64,000 bases of DNA from Voacanga thouarsii (lineage: Eukaryota > Streptophyta > Magnoliopsida > Gentianales > Apocynaceae): NCBI GenBank assembly GCA_026120185.1, contig JANUWF010001819.1, positions 868,001 to 932,000 of the forward strand. The letters run 5' to 3'. The notes below the pieces were generated by a model. It was given only the letters and a program-made list of their open reading frames with translations, was not told the DNA's origin and ran no database searches. The translations under genes were made by a program, and so were the position numbers. Shown here in pieces: positions 46,438 through 59,474 of the stretch; positions within the stretch are counted from its first letter, which is position 1; each line of letters starts with the position of its first letter.

Positions 46438-47350
46438 CACATTGATAGTGTCATTACATATCATATAACGGTCAAAAATTCAAATTCAATATTGATTTAT
46501 TACTAATCTAGAAAGCGTCAGAATAAACATGTAATATAATAATAAAATGTGTCGTATAGAGGTTATATTGTTATACACTCTATAGAGTCACTATAAAGCC
46601 TAAAGAATGCATTGAAAGTTTCAGCATAGATTCCCTTAATTGACAGCTCTTTTTTGTGCCATGATAAGCCTTTTTTTTTCCTGCACACGCACATACACAC
46701 ATAACTATTTCCCTGACAAATAAAATACAATTGTTAAATACATTAATAAACATCAAAACAATCAAAAGGAGACTATATTAAAGATAATGTCAAACTAAAA
46801 TATAAATGTCATAACATTTTTTAACATTCACATTCATCTAATAAAAATAGTTAAAAAATGATAAATACAATATTTAAATACACAATTTCCATATGCTAAA
46901 AGGAAAAAAGGAACATGAACTGGATAAGATATAAGTAACAAAAATCATGAGGTTCTTTGTATTAGAATAAACTTTGACAGAATTAAATTCAGCTATTATA
47001 GTGACCAAAGAGTATTTGTTAATTTCCAAAAGCTACAAAATTTTGTCCACATACGTCAAAGATGTCTTCTACAAATAAAAGAAAAAAGAGTCAAGGATTA
47101 AAATTTGATAAGAAATTGAAAATATTAAGATATATAAACTTCAAAATTCCAATTTGATGGCAAAATATTAACCATGATGCCAAATTTGAATCAAACTAGA
47201 CATAAGCAAAATGAAAATATCTAAGTAGTTTTACATGGAGTGGCTAATTAGCGCAAACTAGTAGTAGCAATATTTAAGTGATGAGAAGAGAAAATGCTAG
47301 TGGCTAAGCAAATTATAAAGTTATCATATCATCACGAATTTGACAGTATG
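46236..47350. other. Noncoding interval with a TA microsatellite
   Basis: A TA run lies at about 46398-46432. Positions 46250-46320 carry AACGTT-containing words. A 61-codon minus-strand frame at 46580-46765 has no recognised domain. Nothing else is supported. Confidence 0.35.
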
Positions 47351-47925
47351 GCTTCTTTTAAGGATGGCAATGGGGCCGGACCGGGTCGGGGACTAGAAAT
47401 CCTGGCCCCGCTCCTGCATATACTCCCATTTCCCCATCTCCGACCTGTCCCCACCACGGGAAAAGGCGGGGATCCTTGCCCCCGGCCCTTCGGAGATAAA
47501 ACAATCCCCAGTCTTGGCCCAATGGGGAAGCAGGGGCCCGTTTGGGCCCGAAAATATTTATAAAGATTTTTTAAAAAAAAAATTTACCTCTAATATATTT
47601 TTATTCAAAATTTTTTAATCATATAGAAAACTTTAGTGGTAGTTTTCAATAATTCACGTATTTATTATATCACTAGATTAGTAAGAGTAAAATTGATAAT
47701 TGATAATTTATAATTTATTTCTTTTTTTTCTCTTCTTTTCTATTTTATTTTATTATATATATATAATATACATATATAATTATATAATATATATAATCTA
47801 CCTATCATTTATATAATATATATATATATAATCTATATAATATGTATATATATACAATACATATATAATTCACATCTATATGTATGTGTGTGTGTATATA
47901 TATATTTATATAATCTACTTATATA

Positions 47926-47969
<44 letters not shown>

Positions 47970-48163
47970 CGGGCCAAACGGACCGGGCCGGGGGCGGGGA
48001 TCATGCAATCTCCATCCCCGGCCCACCCCCGATTGGCAGGCCAAGGAATGAAGCTCGCCCCCGGTTGGCAAGACGAGGAATAAAGCCTGCTCCCGACCCG
48101 TCCCCGCTTGAATCAGGTCAAGTCCCCGGTTTAAGTGGAAAAATTGCCATCCCTAGCTTCTTC
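47351..48163. mobile_element. hAT-like non-autonomous element with GC-rich ends and TA-repeat core
   Basis: The element 47359-48155 (797 bp) starts TAAGGATGGCAAT and ends ATTGCCATCCCTA, an inverted repeat of 13 bp with one mismatch. It is flanked by GCTTCTTT (47351-47358) and GCTTCTTC (48156-48163), an 8-bp duplication with one change. About 150-190 bp at each end are rich in GGGGC/CCCCG. The core (about 47755-47970) is TA and TATG repeats. Reading frames of 67-95 codons across it are compositional. A related fragment is at 59905-60017. Confidence 0.8.
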
Positions 48164-48924
48164 CCTATCTTATGATCCTTGTTGTTCATGTTTTTGTTCT
48201 ATTTGTTACTTTCTAACATTGCCTGCAGTTTAAGTGGAATAGTACTAACTGAAGAGTATTGAAGAATAATAATAAACAACAAGATAAATTTGAAGTCACT
48301 AGAATTCTTCAACTTTAGTTGTTCTAATTGAATATATTTTCATCTTTGTTAAAGGAAGAAGAGTTAGGGCATGTGGATTCAAATGCTAGGACCTTCATCA
48401 AATATAGTTCAGTTTCAATATTCTAACCCTAATGACTAGAACACAAATACTTGAAATATTTCAAGATAAAAGAAACCCAATTCAATTTTAAGAGAAATAT
48501 AAGGAGCAAATTATCCAAGAGTGAATTAGATGGAACAACAAATAAATTAATAAGATATTATGAAGTTAAACATTTTAACTTTAAACAAAATTATTCAATT
48601 ATGACTAACAAACAGGTAATCACTTTAGATAAGCCATATAATACATTTACAAAATTGAAAAGAAGACTATAGAGGTCATACAAAGGAAGCATTTAAACTT
48701 TTACACGTTGACTAAGTGCTACCAGTTTGATAGCTCATAACATGAGATGGTTTAAATACCTCATATTGTTTTATTTTGAGGGATTGTCAACTCTTTAATT
48801 TCACATGCTACGTGAGATAAATTCAATTACAATACATGAATTAATTATGCAATCCCAGAGTTCAGAAACAACAAATTGAAAAAGTCACATGTAAAGCTTA
48901 ACCCATAAAACAAGATAAACTCAC
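48164..48924. other. Noncoding interval
   Basis: A 73-residue Lys/Asn-rich plus-strand frame at 48451-48672 has no recognised motif. Nothing else is supported. Confidence 0.3.
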
Positions 48925-49008
48925 CACGCTAAGAAAATGGGCCATAAGCATATCCCAATCTTCTTTATGTAATGAGGGAAGTAAGTTTTCGTTACAACCA
49001 TTATCTAC
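48925..49008 (-). CDS. Candidate isolated internal exon, product unknown
   Basis: On the minus strand, 84 bp lie between a TTTTTGTCAG acceptor and a GTG|GTGAGT donor and are open in phase 0. They encode 28 residues, including NENLLPSLHKEDWDMLMAHF. Good splice signals on both sides and a length divisible by three favour a real exon. No other exon of the same gene is evident nearby and I do not recognise the family. Confidence 0.3.
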
Positions 49009-50967
49009 CTGACAAAAATATTTTGAAGCTACTACAAGAACAATTGCTAATACAAGAAGCAATTCTAAACTATATACCATTAAGAAATCAAAATTTTTAG
49101 AATTGGAAACTATTTGGTATTTTGAAGAATCCTGTTTGGTTTTCTGTGGTGCTCAACCATAAAGAAGAGGCAAATGAAAATTAAACAAGGGGTCAGAGCT
49201 ACAAAAGTTAACTGCAACAATAGCAAAGAACAAATTTATTTTGCCTTGGCATCTTTGTTTGAGAAAGTATGAAATCTGATGGAACAGTACATTCTTAATG
49301 TGAGGTCGTATGAGATAGAGAGCACTTTTGATTGTTTACCTAAAAAGCAATCTAAGAAGAGATAGCAATTATGAATTTAGAGTTAAGAAACCTGGAAAGA
49401 CTGATGCTCATCCCAAGAGCATGTGAATTTCTTTCTCTCTTCTCTTCTACTTCTTCATTTGAGAATCTCTTGCCTATATGAGAAATTTTCCTCTATTATA
49501 TTCTTATTCAATCTTACCATAAGAGAAATGATATTTTGATAAACTTTTTCTACATCATACTACACTTTAGCTCATTAGCAAAATTCTTCCTACAATAGAG
49601 AACTAATATGTTTCAAAACCACATTACTTGTCCTAAATCAATAACTGTGCAATTGATCTTAAAGATGCCAAATGCAAGCACCTCAAAAGCATATCACAAG
49701 AAGAGAAATGATAAAATATAGTCTATGAGATCAAGTGCCTCATACTGCATATCATATGCTACATGCTTAATGTAGAAATTGCGGAATGAGCAAAAACGAG
49801 CACTTACATTTGATTTCATAAAATGCATATGAATCCCATAACATTTTACTACCTTTTCTCGATAGTTTTAGTTCTTCAACGTATGCTAACAAATGGTTAG
49901 TTGGTTGAACTTCAAACTAATCATGAACAAAAAATTGGAAAATTTTAAAAAGAATTAAGAATTAGATGTTAAAAATAAGATAAAATTGACTATATTTTCA
50001 AGATTTTCAAACTTCAATTCTTTACAACATTATCCTTCACCTTTGCCTTTTTTAATAATAAATATTTTTACTTCTTTATTTTTAATTTCTTATATAAGAA
50101 AGGACTTAAAAAGGGTGAACATAAGATGGGAGTCAATCCATAAGCAATAAGGTCAGAATTTTGACATTCATATTTCACACTTGTTGACATTTCCTCATGT
50201 TCAAGCTAGTTGTACTTTGTACTATTCAATACATCCTTGGTGTCTTCATCCACAAAACCTTTCCTATGAAGCACAAAGTGTAAATAGTTCTAACATTTTA
50301 GTCTACTTATTAGAGAACTTAATGCCAAACAAAGAAGCAATGGTATAGTGTTCAATAATTAAAAAGAAAAAAAATAAAAGAAACACCCTAAGAGTGAAAA
50401 CTTTAATTTTTGCACAAATCTATTGAAAATTTTGTTCAACTTGAACCACAATTACATAAATTACTTTTGTAGAAAGGTTCAAAGTAGTTAATAAAGAACA
50501 TGTGAAAAAAAGATGATACAATAAAGATCCATTTATTGAAACAGTCTAGTTTCCATATAAGTCAATAAGCATGTGCTAAATGAGAATTTTCATTTAAATT
50601 GAATCTGCATCCTATAGAATTTTCTTTTAGTTTTCCTCCTAATATTGTAATTCACTACATAATGGATAGAACAAATTCAAAAAGACTAAATAGTAAAAAG
50701 ATGAAAATCATTTTAGATGGAATATGCCAAAATGACTTTGATCAAAGATCTTCTTATGAAATAAAACATAGGCTCAAGTGCTCTTCTTTTAGTGTTGGGG
50801 ATGATGAAACTAACTCATAGAATAACAACTCTATCATCTTTAGCTTTAGCTTTAATAATGTGAACTATTATCGTGAATGTCTAAATCTATGGCTTGAGAG
50901 CAAACTATCAAAGAATTTGTCTTGCTCACTAAAATTTAATGCACAAGTGTGTAGACATCTCATTATC
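49009..50967. other. Noncoding interval
   Basis: AT-rich and without recognisable domain. A 73-residue plus-strand frame at 50599-50820, ending in a Cys/Ser-rich tail, is not recognised and lacks a clear splice context. May be intronic. Confidence 0.3.
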
Positions 50968-53900
50968 ATGCATGTAACACTCACTAATTACGTAGCTCAG
51001 AGGGGCCGGGGATGTCACCCTGTCCTTTTAGACAAGGGGTCTTTATAATAAAGGAAGGAAAGAAAACAACAAGGTATAACTAAACATTAACTTCAAACTA
51101 GAAATTGAATTACTGTCTAAATAAATCCTAGTACAGACATACAAGAATAAAACCCTGCAAGCCAAAAGAAATCATTTTACATCATCACTAGAGTATTGAT
51201 AGAAGAGTATTAAAACTTAATATATTAAAAATGATCTTCAACAGTTGGTCTTGATAAGCTTACACTACCCTGAAAATTGTGGTTAGCAAAATCGTGTGAG
51301 ATTATAAATAATCTCAGTAAGTCCGTAGTGTGAAAGTAACATTTATGAAATTAATGACATGATGCATGAATATGTAATAAATCAAATGGATGTGATCATC
51401 AGAAAATTTGTATTTGTTCATCTCAAATCCTTTATCAAATTTTGGAGAGAAAACCACAAGTATAATTAATTATGAAATGTAGATAAGAATTTTGTTGGGC
51501 AATCAGTTCACATTAACCGTTTGGAAGACAAAAATTCATTTTGGTGAAAGTCTTAAACCTGTCATCAACCTACCATATCGCGTTTCGAGACTATAGATCA
51601 ACGATACAGCACAAATATGGTTACGACATCCACAATGCCAAAAAATCAAATGTAGGTGATCAACTTACAGAGAGAATACTCTTTCTTCTTCCCTCTCATA
51701 CATTTGCGTTAGGCTCGGATGTCTCACTTCCGTCCATTAGAGTTCTCATAACTCTATTGCTAGTTAAGTACCTAACTCAACTATTAGGACTGATGCCCCA
51801 TTTGGAAAGGACAATTTCCCGGTGACGGCCTATCAACTGGAACTCTCTTATAGTCTAATGAAAGTTAGTCTTATAGCCTTACCCATTGAGTACTCAAGTC
51901 TTCAACAAAGCGGTTCAAGAAATTTCCATTTCGATTTGGAATATACAATTTTATTTCCAAAACATTGTTCTAGTCCCCAAAACCATATTTGGTTTAAAAT
52001 TCAGCCCAACCCAAAACCACAACCATACTTTCTCCCCAAAATATTTCCATTTGTTCTAACCAAATTTGCTCAAGATGCAATAAAATCAAATCAGTTCATA
52101 TCTTGCCTTAAAGACGATATTGTTAGGAGCCTAAAATTTCAAGCCATGATTTTTGCAATGATGTGCATGAGGAAAAATTGTCATTAGATATAAACATTGA
52201 TGCATGGCTCCTAATCATATCATAACATTGATAAGAAGATTCCCAAAATTCATCATGCATACTTTTCCCAAGTGGAAGTCATAAAGTAGTAAGAGTGATA
52301 CCGAGTGCCATAAAATGGAACTTATAAGTGAAATTATACCATGTGCTACTTTGTATCATAAACATGTATGTATGATCATATGAATTTTTCATAGAGTTAT
52401 TTTGCATAAACGAGTCATGAGATGTAAGGACTTACCTCCATCAAAAAATTTAGCAAAAATCTTTTCAAAATTTTCAAACGTTCATTCCTCCCAAATCCGG
52501 CTCCAAATCTAATATAAATTATACAAGAATTAATTTTTTTGATTAGAAGTCCGCAGAGATTAAATCATATACATCCCTAAGGAAAAATAGATTACTTATA
52601 CTCGAAGCAATCTCTGCTATTCTAACGCTAATCAAAAGTGCCTATGTTACCCTTATTAATTCTAGACCCTTAATCAACAAACAATCCACATAAGATAGGA
52701 AAGAAAGCATTCCGCCAAATTAAAAAGTACAAATAATTTAAATAATGAATACATAGCTAAATAGATGATAAGTAAATAAATAGATAACTAAGTAAATCAA
52801 TGAGTAAACAAATATATAATAAATAAGTAAGTAGATAAATAAATAGACAATAAATAAAAATAAAATAAATAAATAAGCAATTCGTTAATTAAATAAATAA
52901 GTAATTAAATATATAAATAGTTAAATAAATAAATAGGTAGATAAATAGATTAACAAATAAATAGATAAGTAATTATCCATAAGATCTTATACCTAAAATT
53001 AGGGTTTTCCAAAAATTTTAAAATAGAATAATTATTGAAGCATAAAAACCATAAGAGATATTTTCTTAGTAAATCAAAATATTCTATAAATTTCATGTAA
53101 ATTTATTTCAAGCTAGTTAAAGAAGACTTCAAGACAAAGTTCATGTTTTAAATCCTTAGGCTAAAATTTTGTTTTTAAAGCAAATCAAGGGTCTCAAAGG
53201 TTGATTTAATTTTCTAAGAAAATCATTTTATTTCTTGATAAAAATTTTTAGAATGATACTCCTATATGTTAGGTTAATTAAGTTTTCCAAAAATCTCGCC
53301 AGAATCGCGATCACACTGGATCAATAATTTTAAAAAATTCATATCTTTCAAAATATAAGGATTTTTTTGATGATTCTTGAACCAAAATGTTCCAAACATC
53401 CTCAAGTTTGTACATTCCAAACTTTAGCTAAAAACTCCAAAACAAGTGTGTTTTTTAGGGGTTTAAAGTTGGGTCTCTGAATAGGGGGTTTTGACAGCAA
53501 GAAATAACTCAACAAAACACCACCATTTTTAAACTCCAAACACTTGTACACCCTCAAATAAATCTCCACCACACCCTAGATCCTATACAACATCATACAC
53601 AAGCCACATGATCACAATATAGCTCGAACAAAACAACATCCATCTCAAACCTCGATTTTCCAGCAAGGTCCCTTATTTTTCTCTAACAAAAACTTGATCA
53701 AAACAATATCAAGACTCCTCCAATCTCCAAAAATACATATATCATACTCATAAGGTATCATTTACACAATATAAATGCAACATTATATGATACCAATGCA
53801 TGGGGCAAATCATTCAAATAAGGCTTCAAGCCATAAAATCGAAAATCTGGGCAATAGCACTTATTTTCGGTATTTATGCTATATAAAGGAGTAAAAATGT

Positions 53901-54875
53901 TTTCTTTGCACACAAGACTTTATTTCACACATCATACATCATCCCTTAACATAAATCTCAACATTTCCATCATGAATCACCACCCAAAATGCATAAACCA
54001 TGCAAAATAAAATTCTGTCCAACACAAATATATTTTCGGCCAGCTTGGGAAAATGACAAGAAGATGGCAAAAATCACCTTGAATAAACAGCTCCAAGACT
54101 ACTGAAATTGCTCTTCCAAGTTCCAAGAGTTGTGTTAGCTTAGGACAAAATGCATTCACGGCCAAGGAGTGAGTGTGGAGGAAGTGGTTTTGGTGGAATG
54201 GTGGGGCACTAAAGCTGTTGGCCAGCTTTCATGGAGGGGGAGAGGAGAGCTGTTTCTAGAGGAGAAGGAGCAAGAAAAATGCAGAGGAAATGGGGAAGAA
54301 TTTCGGCAGCCTTGGGGGGAGAAAATGGGGAAAAAGTTCTTTTTATAATAGGGTAGATTTTGATCCAAAGGTAGGAATGAGTTCCCTTAAACATACCGTA
54401 AGTTCAATGGCTAAGATTGAGGGTGTTTTATTGGGTTTAAAAGATTCATGGGTCCAAGAAATGGGTCTTGGATCAAATGGTGAAATTAATTCAAGTAGTC
54501 AAAATTAAATTTGATCCGAAATTTGACCAAAATTATTAGTTTGGAAAATAAGGCCAAAACCCTAATTAAAAATGAATTTGTTCAAGAATGTGCTTTGCAC
54601 AAGAGAAAAATTATTGCGATGATATTATTGAAAAAGTAATTTACAAATTAATTTCACTAATTAATTTACTACACATAATACATATATGCACAAAATGAAT
54701 AATTACTTACCATATTCAAACAAGAAATTATCTTATCAAACACATTTTCCTCTGGTGAATACACATAAATGGCATATAAGATAACAACATGCAATATATT
54801 TAATTTATGATGCAATTCCAAATAATCATATAAATAAGTTTCCAAATCCTCAATTAAATGGGGTGTCATAATGCA
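50968..54875. mobile_element. Solo LTR (3.9 kb) of a Ty3/gypsy-type element, with 5-bp TSD
   Basis: ATGCA at 50968-50972 is repeated at 54871-54875. The enclosed 3898 bp start TGTAACACTCACT and end GGGGTGTCATA, an imperfect inverted repeat of the TGTAACACCCC type. The GATGTCACCCTGTCC and ACAAGGGGTCTTTATAAT segments near its start match the LTR that begins at 63039. So do AATCTCAGTAAGTCC and ATTGAGTACTCAA further in. No primer-binding site, gag or pol occurs beside it. The gypsy assignment rests on LTR style only. The orientation is unknown. Confidence 0.72.
52730..52980. repeat. Degenerate TAAATAGATAAG-type simple repeat
   Basis: About 250 bp of AATA, AGAT and AAGT tetranucleotide variants inside the solo LTR. 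Confidence 0.85.
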
Positions 54876-55403
54876 CCTAATCTAACTCGAAATTCACCTA
54901 CGGACATTTACTTTTTTGTGGTACGAAAATATATTAACGAAAAAATGGAACTCCAGACATACTATACCAGACACTAGTTACATTGTTTTTGTTTGTTGGG
55001 GTGAATCACACTAGCTAAATAACGCAAAGGCAGATGTATTATGATGAACCAATAATAAATCTTTGAAGCTCCAAAAGGAAGTGCATAGATTATATATGAG
55101 TTGGAATTATGACAATATCAACTGTTTTCCCAGAGTATCACATCATGCTCTTAAATAATGACAAAAGCCTAAAAGAAAAAAAAAGAATTTGATTTAGGCT
55201 TTCATAATATACTATTCGGATAGTCAAGTAAATATGGAAACTAGTAATGAAGAGTAGAATGAGAATTACGTGGTAAATAAATTTAGCAATAGAACTAGCT
55301 GATAGTTGGCAGCTTTACACAGTAAACATGAGATGGGAAAAAGCAATGACAAAAGAAAATGACCACTGACGACAAACAAGGCCGAAACACATCATAAAGT
55401 AGT
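54876..55403. other. Noncoding interval
   Basis: No gene or repeat edge seen between the solo LTR and the dynamin fragment. Confidence 0.35.
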
Positions 55404-55582
55404 TCATTTGAGGTTAAGAACTAAGCGAAGTACAGCATCAACTGAAGCTTCAGTAGGACCCTTGAAATATCCAAGAGATCCATCAATGATTCCATACCCT
55501 TGTTCCGGAGCAATCAAATAGGTTGACAACCATCTGCCTCAGATATAACTTGCCGACATTTCCGAAGTTTCACTGACTCGAA
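55404..55582 (-). pseudogene. Dynamin-related protein (DRP1-type) fragment
   Basis: Reading leftward, QVISEADG is followed, after a one-base frame slip, by YLIAPEQGYGIIDGSLGYF and then KGPTEASVDAV. This is the stalk segment of plant dynamin-related GTPases. These proteins scission membranes at the cell plate and in endocytosis. After DAV the sequence leaves the family and reaches a TGA at 55404. No GTPase domain is present. The frame slip and loss of the following LKELVR part indicate a relic. Confidence 0.7.
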
Positions 55583-56536
55583 TAGTCTTGACCCTTGACC
55601 TTGATTTCTCTTATTCACAATTTGGATTTACCCACCTGGCATGAGGCCGGACAATTGGCCCCTTCACGATATTCTAGATCCACATTGACCAAACATCCAG
55701 AATGCACAACAATGGTGCTTTCAAAAAAAGCAAAAAAAAAAAAAAAAAATGTGATGCAACAGAACGGATGCGCAACCATGCATAAGATAAACAATCTGCC
55801 ATTTTGTACCACATTTCCAAGACACAAGTACTACAAGATAATCCGATTAGGCAGTTAGCAACTTCATGATGGCTTACTTAAGAATGATTTTCCAAACAAA
55901 GTCCATGTGCAAATTCAACAATCATGGGTTAATTAAAAAAAAAAAAAAAAGAAACTAGAGGATATCTTGTTAAAATATTTTAAAATATGAAAATTCAACA
56001 GATCCTCAGAATTCCATTCTCTCATGTTCAACTATCATTCTGCCGAAAGCCTCTTCAAAAGAGAGGGGTGCCTGGATGTGTTCATAATTACACATGCATA
56101 AAAACCAATAAAAGAATAAAACAAATCCCGCTAATATTTCGTATGTAAATAAAACCATACATGCCAAAATTAACCATCCATGTATATACAGAGAACTAAG
56201 GCCAGTGAAATAGCATTGGAAATCGGCATAAACAAATTGAATAGACACAGTTTTTCAACTGAAACTTTCTACATCATTGGAAGCTAATAAGAGCTGAACG
56301 GAAAGGAAAAACACTCAAACACGACAACTCATTCAATAATTGGTCAATCGTCATTGTACCTGAATTTTGGCCAATATATCCGATAATTTGCCATTTTGTA
56401 ACAATATAGTCCCCGTGTGTCCTACAGACACGCAAGAGGGTCTATTCGATTAGATTAAACTTTCCAAAAGTTTTCGGAAAACCAATGAAGAAATCTATAC
56501 ATCAAAATATATCCACTGAGAGAGGGAGAGAGGTAC
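55583..56536. other. Interval between dynamin fragment and DUF1664-like exon
   Basis: Contains A-runs at 55728-55749 and 55934-55950. A minus-strand stretch at 56006-56085 (QAPLSFEEAFGRMIVEHERM) looks protein-like but is not recognised. Confidence 0.3.
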
Positions 56537-56591
56537 CCAAGCCGGCTAAGATGAAGATTTTGCTGACGCCTAAGCCAGTTTGCGTAGCCAT
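56537..56591 (-). CDS. Possible first exon of a DUF1664-family gene
   Basis: ATG at 56591 opens MATQTGLGVSKIFILAGLG and meets a GG|GTACCT donor after 18 codons plus one base. Plant DUF1664 proteins start in the same way, with MAxQ-G and a short hydrophobic segment ending in AGAG-like residues. Their first intron is compatible with this point. The pyrimidine-rich AGAGAGGGAGAGAG patch follows in the intron. No second exon (GKLSD region) was found within the next 1.1 kb leftward. Role in plants is unknown; a membrane anchor and coiled coil are usual. Confidence 0.4.
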
Positions 56592-56786
56592 GGCGAAGAG
56601 CTGAGATCACTGACAATCAAACCCTAGGGACCCTTCTCCATTTCCCAGAAATAAAATATACTAATAATCATTAAATCGCCATTCTCATTCAAAGACTGAA
56701 GCCTCGTGCTGCGAAATTGAAACGACACCGTGGTGACTGCTGATGGCGGTATAGTTAAAGAACAAATCAGAGAAACCAATGTCAAA

Positions 56787-56835
56787 ACTATCAATGAGCC
56801 TTCTGTACCCTTGTTCCAGAGCAATCAAAGTCGAG
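56787..56835 (-). pseudogene. Second, shorter dynamin-related fragment
   Basis: The minus strand reads LIALEQGYRRLIDSF, close to the same stalk motif seen at 55404-55582. In the surviving residues it is closer to the family consensus (QGYRRLID). Only ~45 bp align. Confidence 0.5.
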
Positions 56836-57574
56836 ACTATTTTCACCATTTTTCTTTGCTGACCTTAAGAATCTGACATTATATTATGTTATTTTTCGTG
56901 TGACACTAGTTTAAATTAACTTAATAAAATTTATAGCATAATGCATATAAATAGAGTGTCATTATAATTAGTATATTATTACATATTTTGACTATTTTGC
57001 ATAACTTTTTTTATATTGTTTTTTTTAATTTATAATATATAATATCTTATATCATATGTATAAAGTGTAGCATTATAAAATCAAAATAATAGTATTTAAT
57101 AAAATAAAATATCCCACTATATTTCAAATATAAAATCTCAAAAATAAATTATTCAAATGGCAGAGTAATGTAAAAAATTATATAATATCCTCATACATTG
57201 TGAAAATTAAAATTCTTAAAAAAATGAATAGTCCAAACTAGCTAATACGTAGTTTAGTCACATTTGCCAAATTTCATTCAGATTCTTCAAATGATAATGA
57301 TTTAGCTGATGGAGAATCCGACTCACTTGAAATTGTAATAAACATTTAATAAAAATAATAAATAAATTTATAAGAAAAGTAAAAAATGCAATGACAAGTA
57401 AATTTTTAAAAAAAGGAAACTGCATTTGAGGGGTATAAAAATAAAACTAAAGCATACTATTACTAGAAAATTGTGGCATTGGCACTTCCATTCCATAGCC
57501 AACTATAACTTGGGTCATTAGTTGCATATGATCTTGAAGCGAAAAGTAAGTGAAAAAAGAAAAAAAAAAGTATC

Positions 57575-57627
<53 letters not shown>

Positions 57628-58644
57628 AATATTCAAACCTTCAAACTTTAAGTAGATTTCTTCATTTTAAGATGGAGTTTAGTTGTTTTAAAAGATAATG
57701 GAGACTAATTATTTAATTTATTTCATTTAAAATAATGTAAGTGATGAATTTATTTCCACTCCAAAAGGAAAGTCTTTATGTTATTTTTAGTATGTTTAAT
57801 ATTATAAAGGATATAGAGTGTAAATAAATAAATAAATAAAATTTTCATTAATTATTAATAAATAATTTAATTTATTTAAAAATAATTAAATCTATTGTTA
57901 ATAAAAATAGATAATATATTTAAAGTATCAAATTAGTAAATTAATTAATTTCAACTAATTAAAATTGTCTGTTACATGTGACGTGATAACAATTATATTA
58001 AACCCTTAAATACAAACAAAAAATTTTGTCCCAATATGATAACTATTTCAATTCCACAAGATAAAGACAAAAAGATTATTTGTCCACAGAAAGCAAGTAA
58101 ATGTCAGGATTTCGTTGGAGGTCCAGTGGCCAATCATATTATTTTCGTTAGTTATGGGCCGTTAAGTGGGTTGATCATGCATGCATATATGTATTCCCTT
58201 TTTGGTAAGCATGTTACACATTTGACATAAAGCACAACATCTATAAATTTGTATAATTTTAGTAAATTTTGATGGAGCTATGAGCTTGGCGCATACTAAT
58301 ACCTATTTACAAGAAGGAAAAACAAGTAAGCGTTTAGTGAGTATCGAATTAAATTTTTTTAATTAAGAAAAAGTATTTTATCAATTACATTTATTTACAC
58401 TAATAATAATTTATTTCTGTATTATATTTTGTTACATTTTAGATTAAATAAAAATAATATTAATAATTAAATTAATATTTCAAACCTAAATGACTTTAAT
58501 TTCATTTAAAATTGATAACTGTATTTCAATATGTCTTAATCAATTAAGTAATAAAAAGAATTTATTATCAAATGTACCGAAATAATTAAGCATGGAATAG
58601 TATATGTTATCAACTATACTTAATTAAATAGTAATTAATTCTAT
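56836..58644. other. AT-rich noncoding interval with (TA)n
   Basis: A TA microsatellite occupies about 57584-57621. A 64-residue frame at 58036-58230 has no recognised motif. Nothing else supported. Confidence 0.35.
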
Positions 58645-59238
58645 ACTTATGTAATTTCAAAATACGCGACGCAAACATATTGTCACATACAATATTAAGT
58701 GAATATGATCTTTTTTTTTATGATATATAATTAACATCATAGATTTCTTAAAAACTTGTAACATTATTAAAATTGTCACCTAATAATATACGTAAGTGTG
58801 ACGTAATAAGATTATCATTAATACTTATATTTTGGTGACGTATGTGTATGTCACCAAAATAGTTGTAAAATACACAATGCAATAAAAGTTGTCACAAATA
58901 ACGAACAATTATATTAGTGACGTAATATCAAATTTTAGCAGTAAGTAATGGCGTTACATAACTCGTCACAAAATAGGCAGTACATTGACGACAAAATTAA
59001 AACGTTATATAATATTGATATCGTCACAAAAAATATTTCGCTCCATTTTTAGTTGGTAGGAAATGTTGGCACCAAATATTTTGTGATGCAATATGTGACG
59101 TTGTAAAATATCATCATGGAAATTATCCAACATATGAAATTAAGTGATGAATTACGATTTTTGTCACACTATGAACACTTTTTGTGACATTTTGACAATA
59201 CGTCATTTAGCAATTTGTCATTAATTATCAAATTTGTT
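58645..59238. repeat. R2 repeat, copy 1
   Basis: From ACGCGACGCAAACATATTGTCAC to CAAATTTGTTATAATTTT. It shares with copy 2 the GTCACAAAAAATATTTCGCTCC, GGAAATGTTGGCACCAAATA and TCATGGAAA-TAT-CAACaT segments. It has about 180 bp that copy 2 lacks (about 58770-59010), full of GTGACGTAAT and TGACG words. Confidence 0.75.
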
Positions 59239-59474
59239 ATAATTTTAATTTTCAGTTGAAAGAGAAGCAAGCAATCAATTTAATAGTTGTAAAAAATAAA
59301 TATCATATAAACAAAAATTAACGTAGACAATTAAACAATTATTTTTAACAAAAGTTGAATGTAACAAAAAATTAATTATATCATGAAATATATCATATAT
59401 CATTTCATTTTTTACAGATAGTTAATACCATAAATTAGTTAAAAAATTATGGCAATATGTAAAATTGTCGCTTA

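Noticed and set aside
47880..48175. Two frames of 67 and 95 codons
   Set aside because: They are translated from the TA microsatellite and GC-rich end of the hAT-like element.
51541..52187. Frames of 94 and 121 codons
   Set aside because: They lie inside the solo LTR and show no domain.
53977..54508. Several overlapping frames on both strands
   Set aside because: They lie inside the solo LTR. The Ser/Pro-rich composition has no recognisable family.
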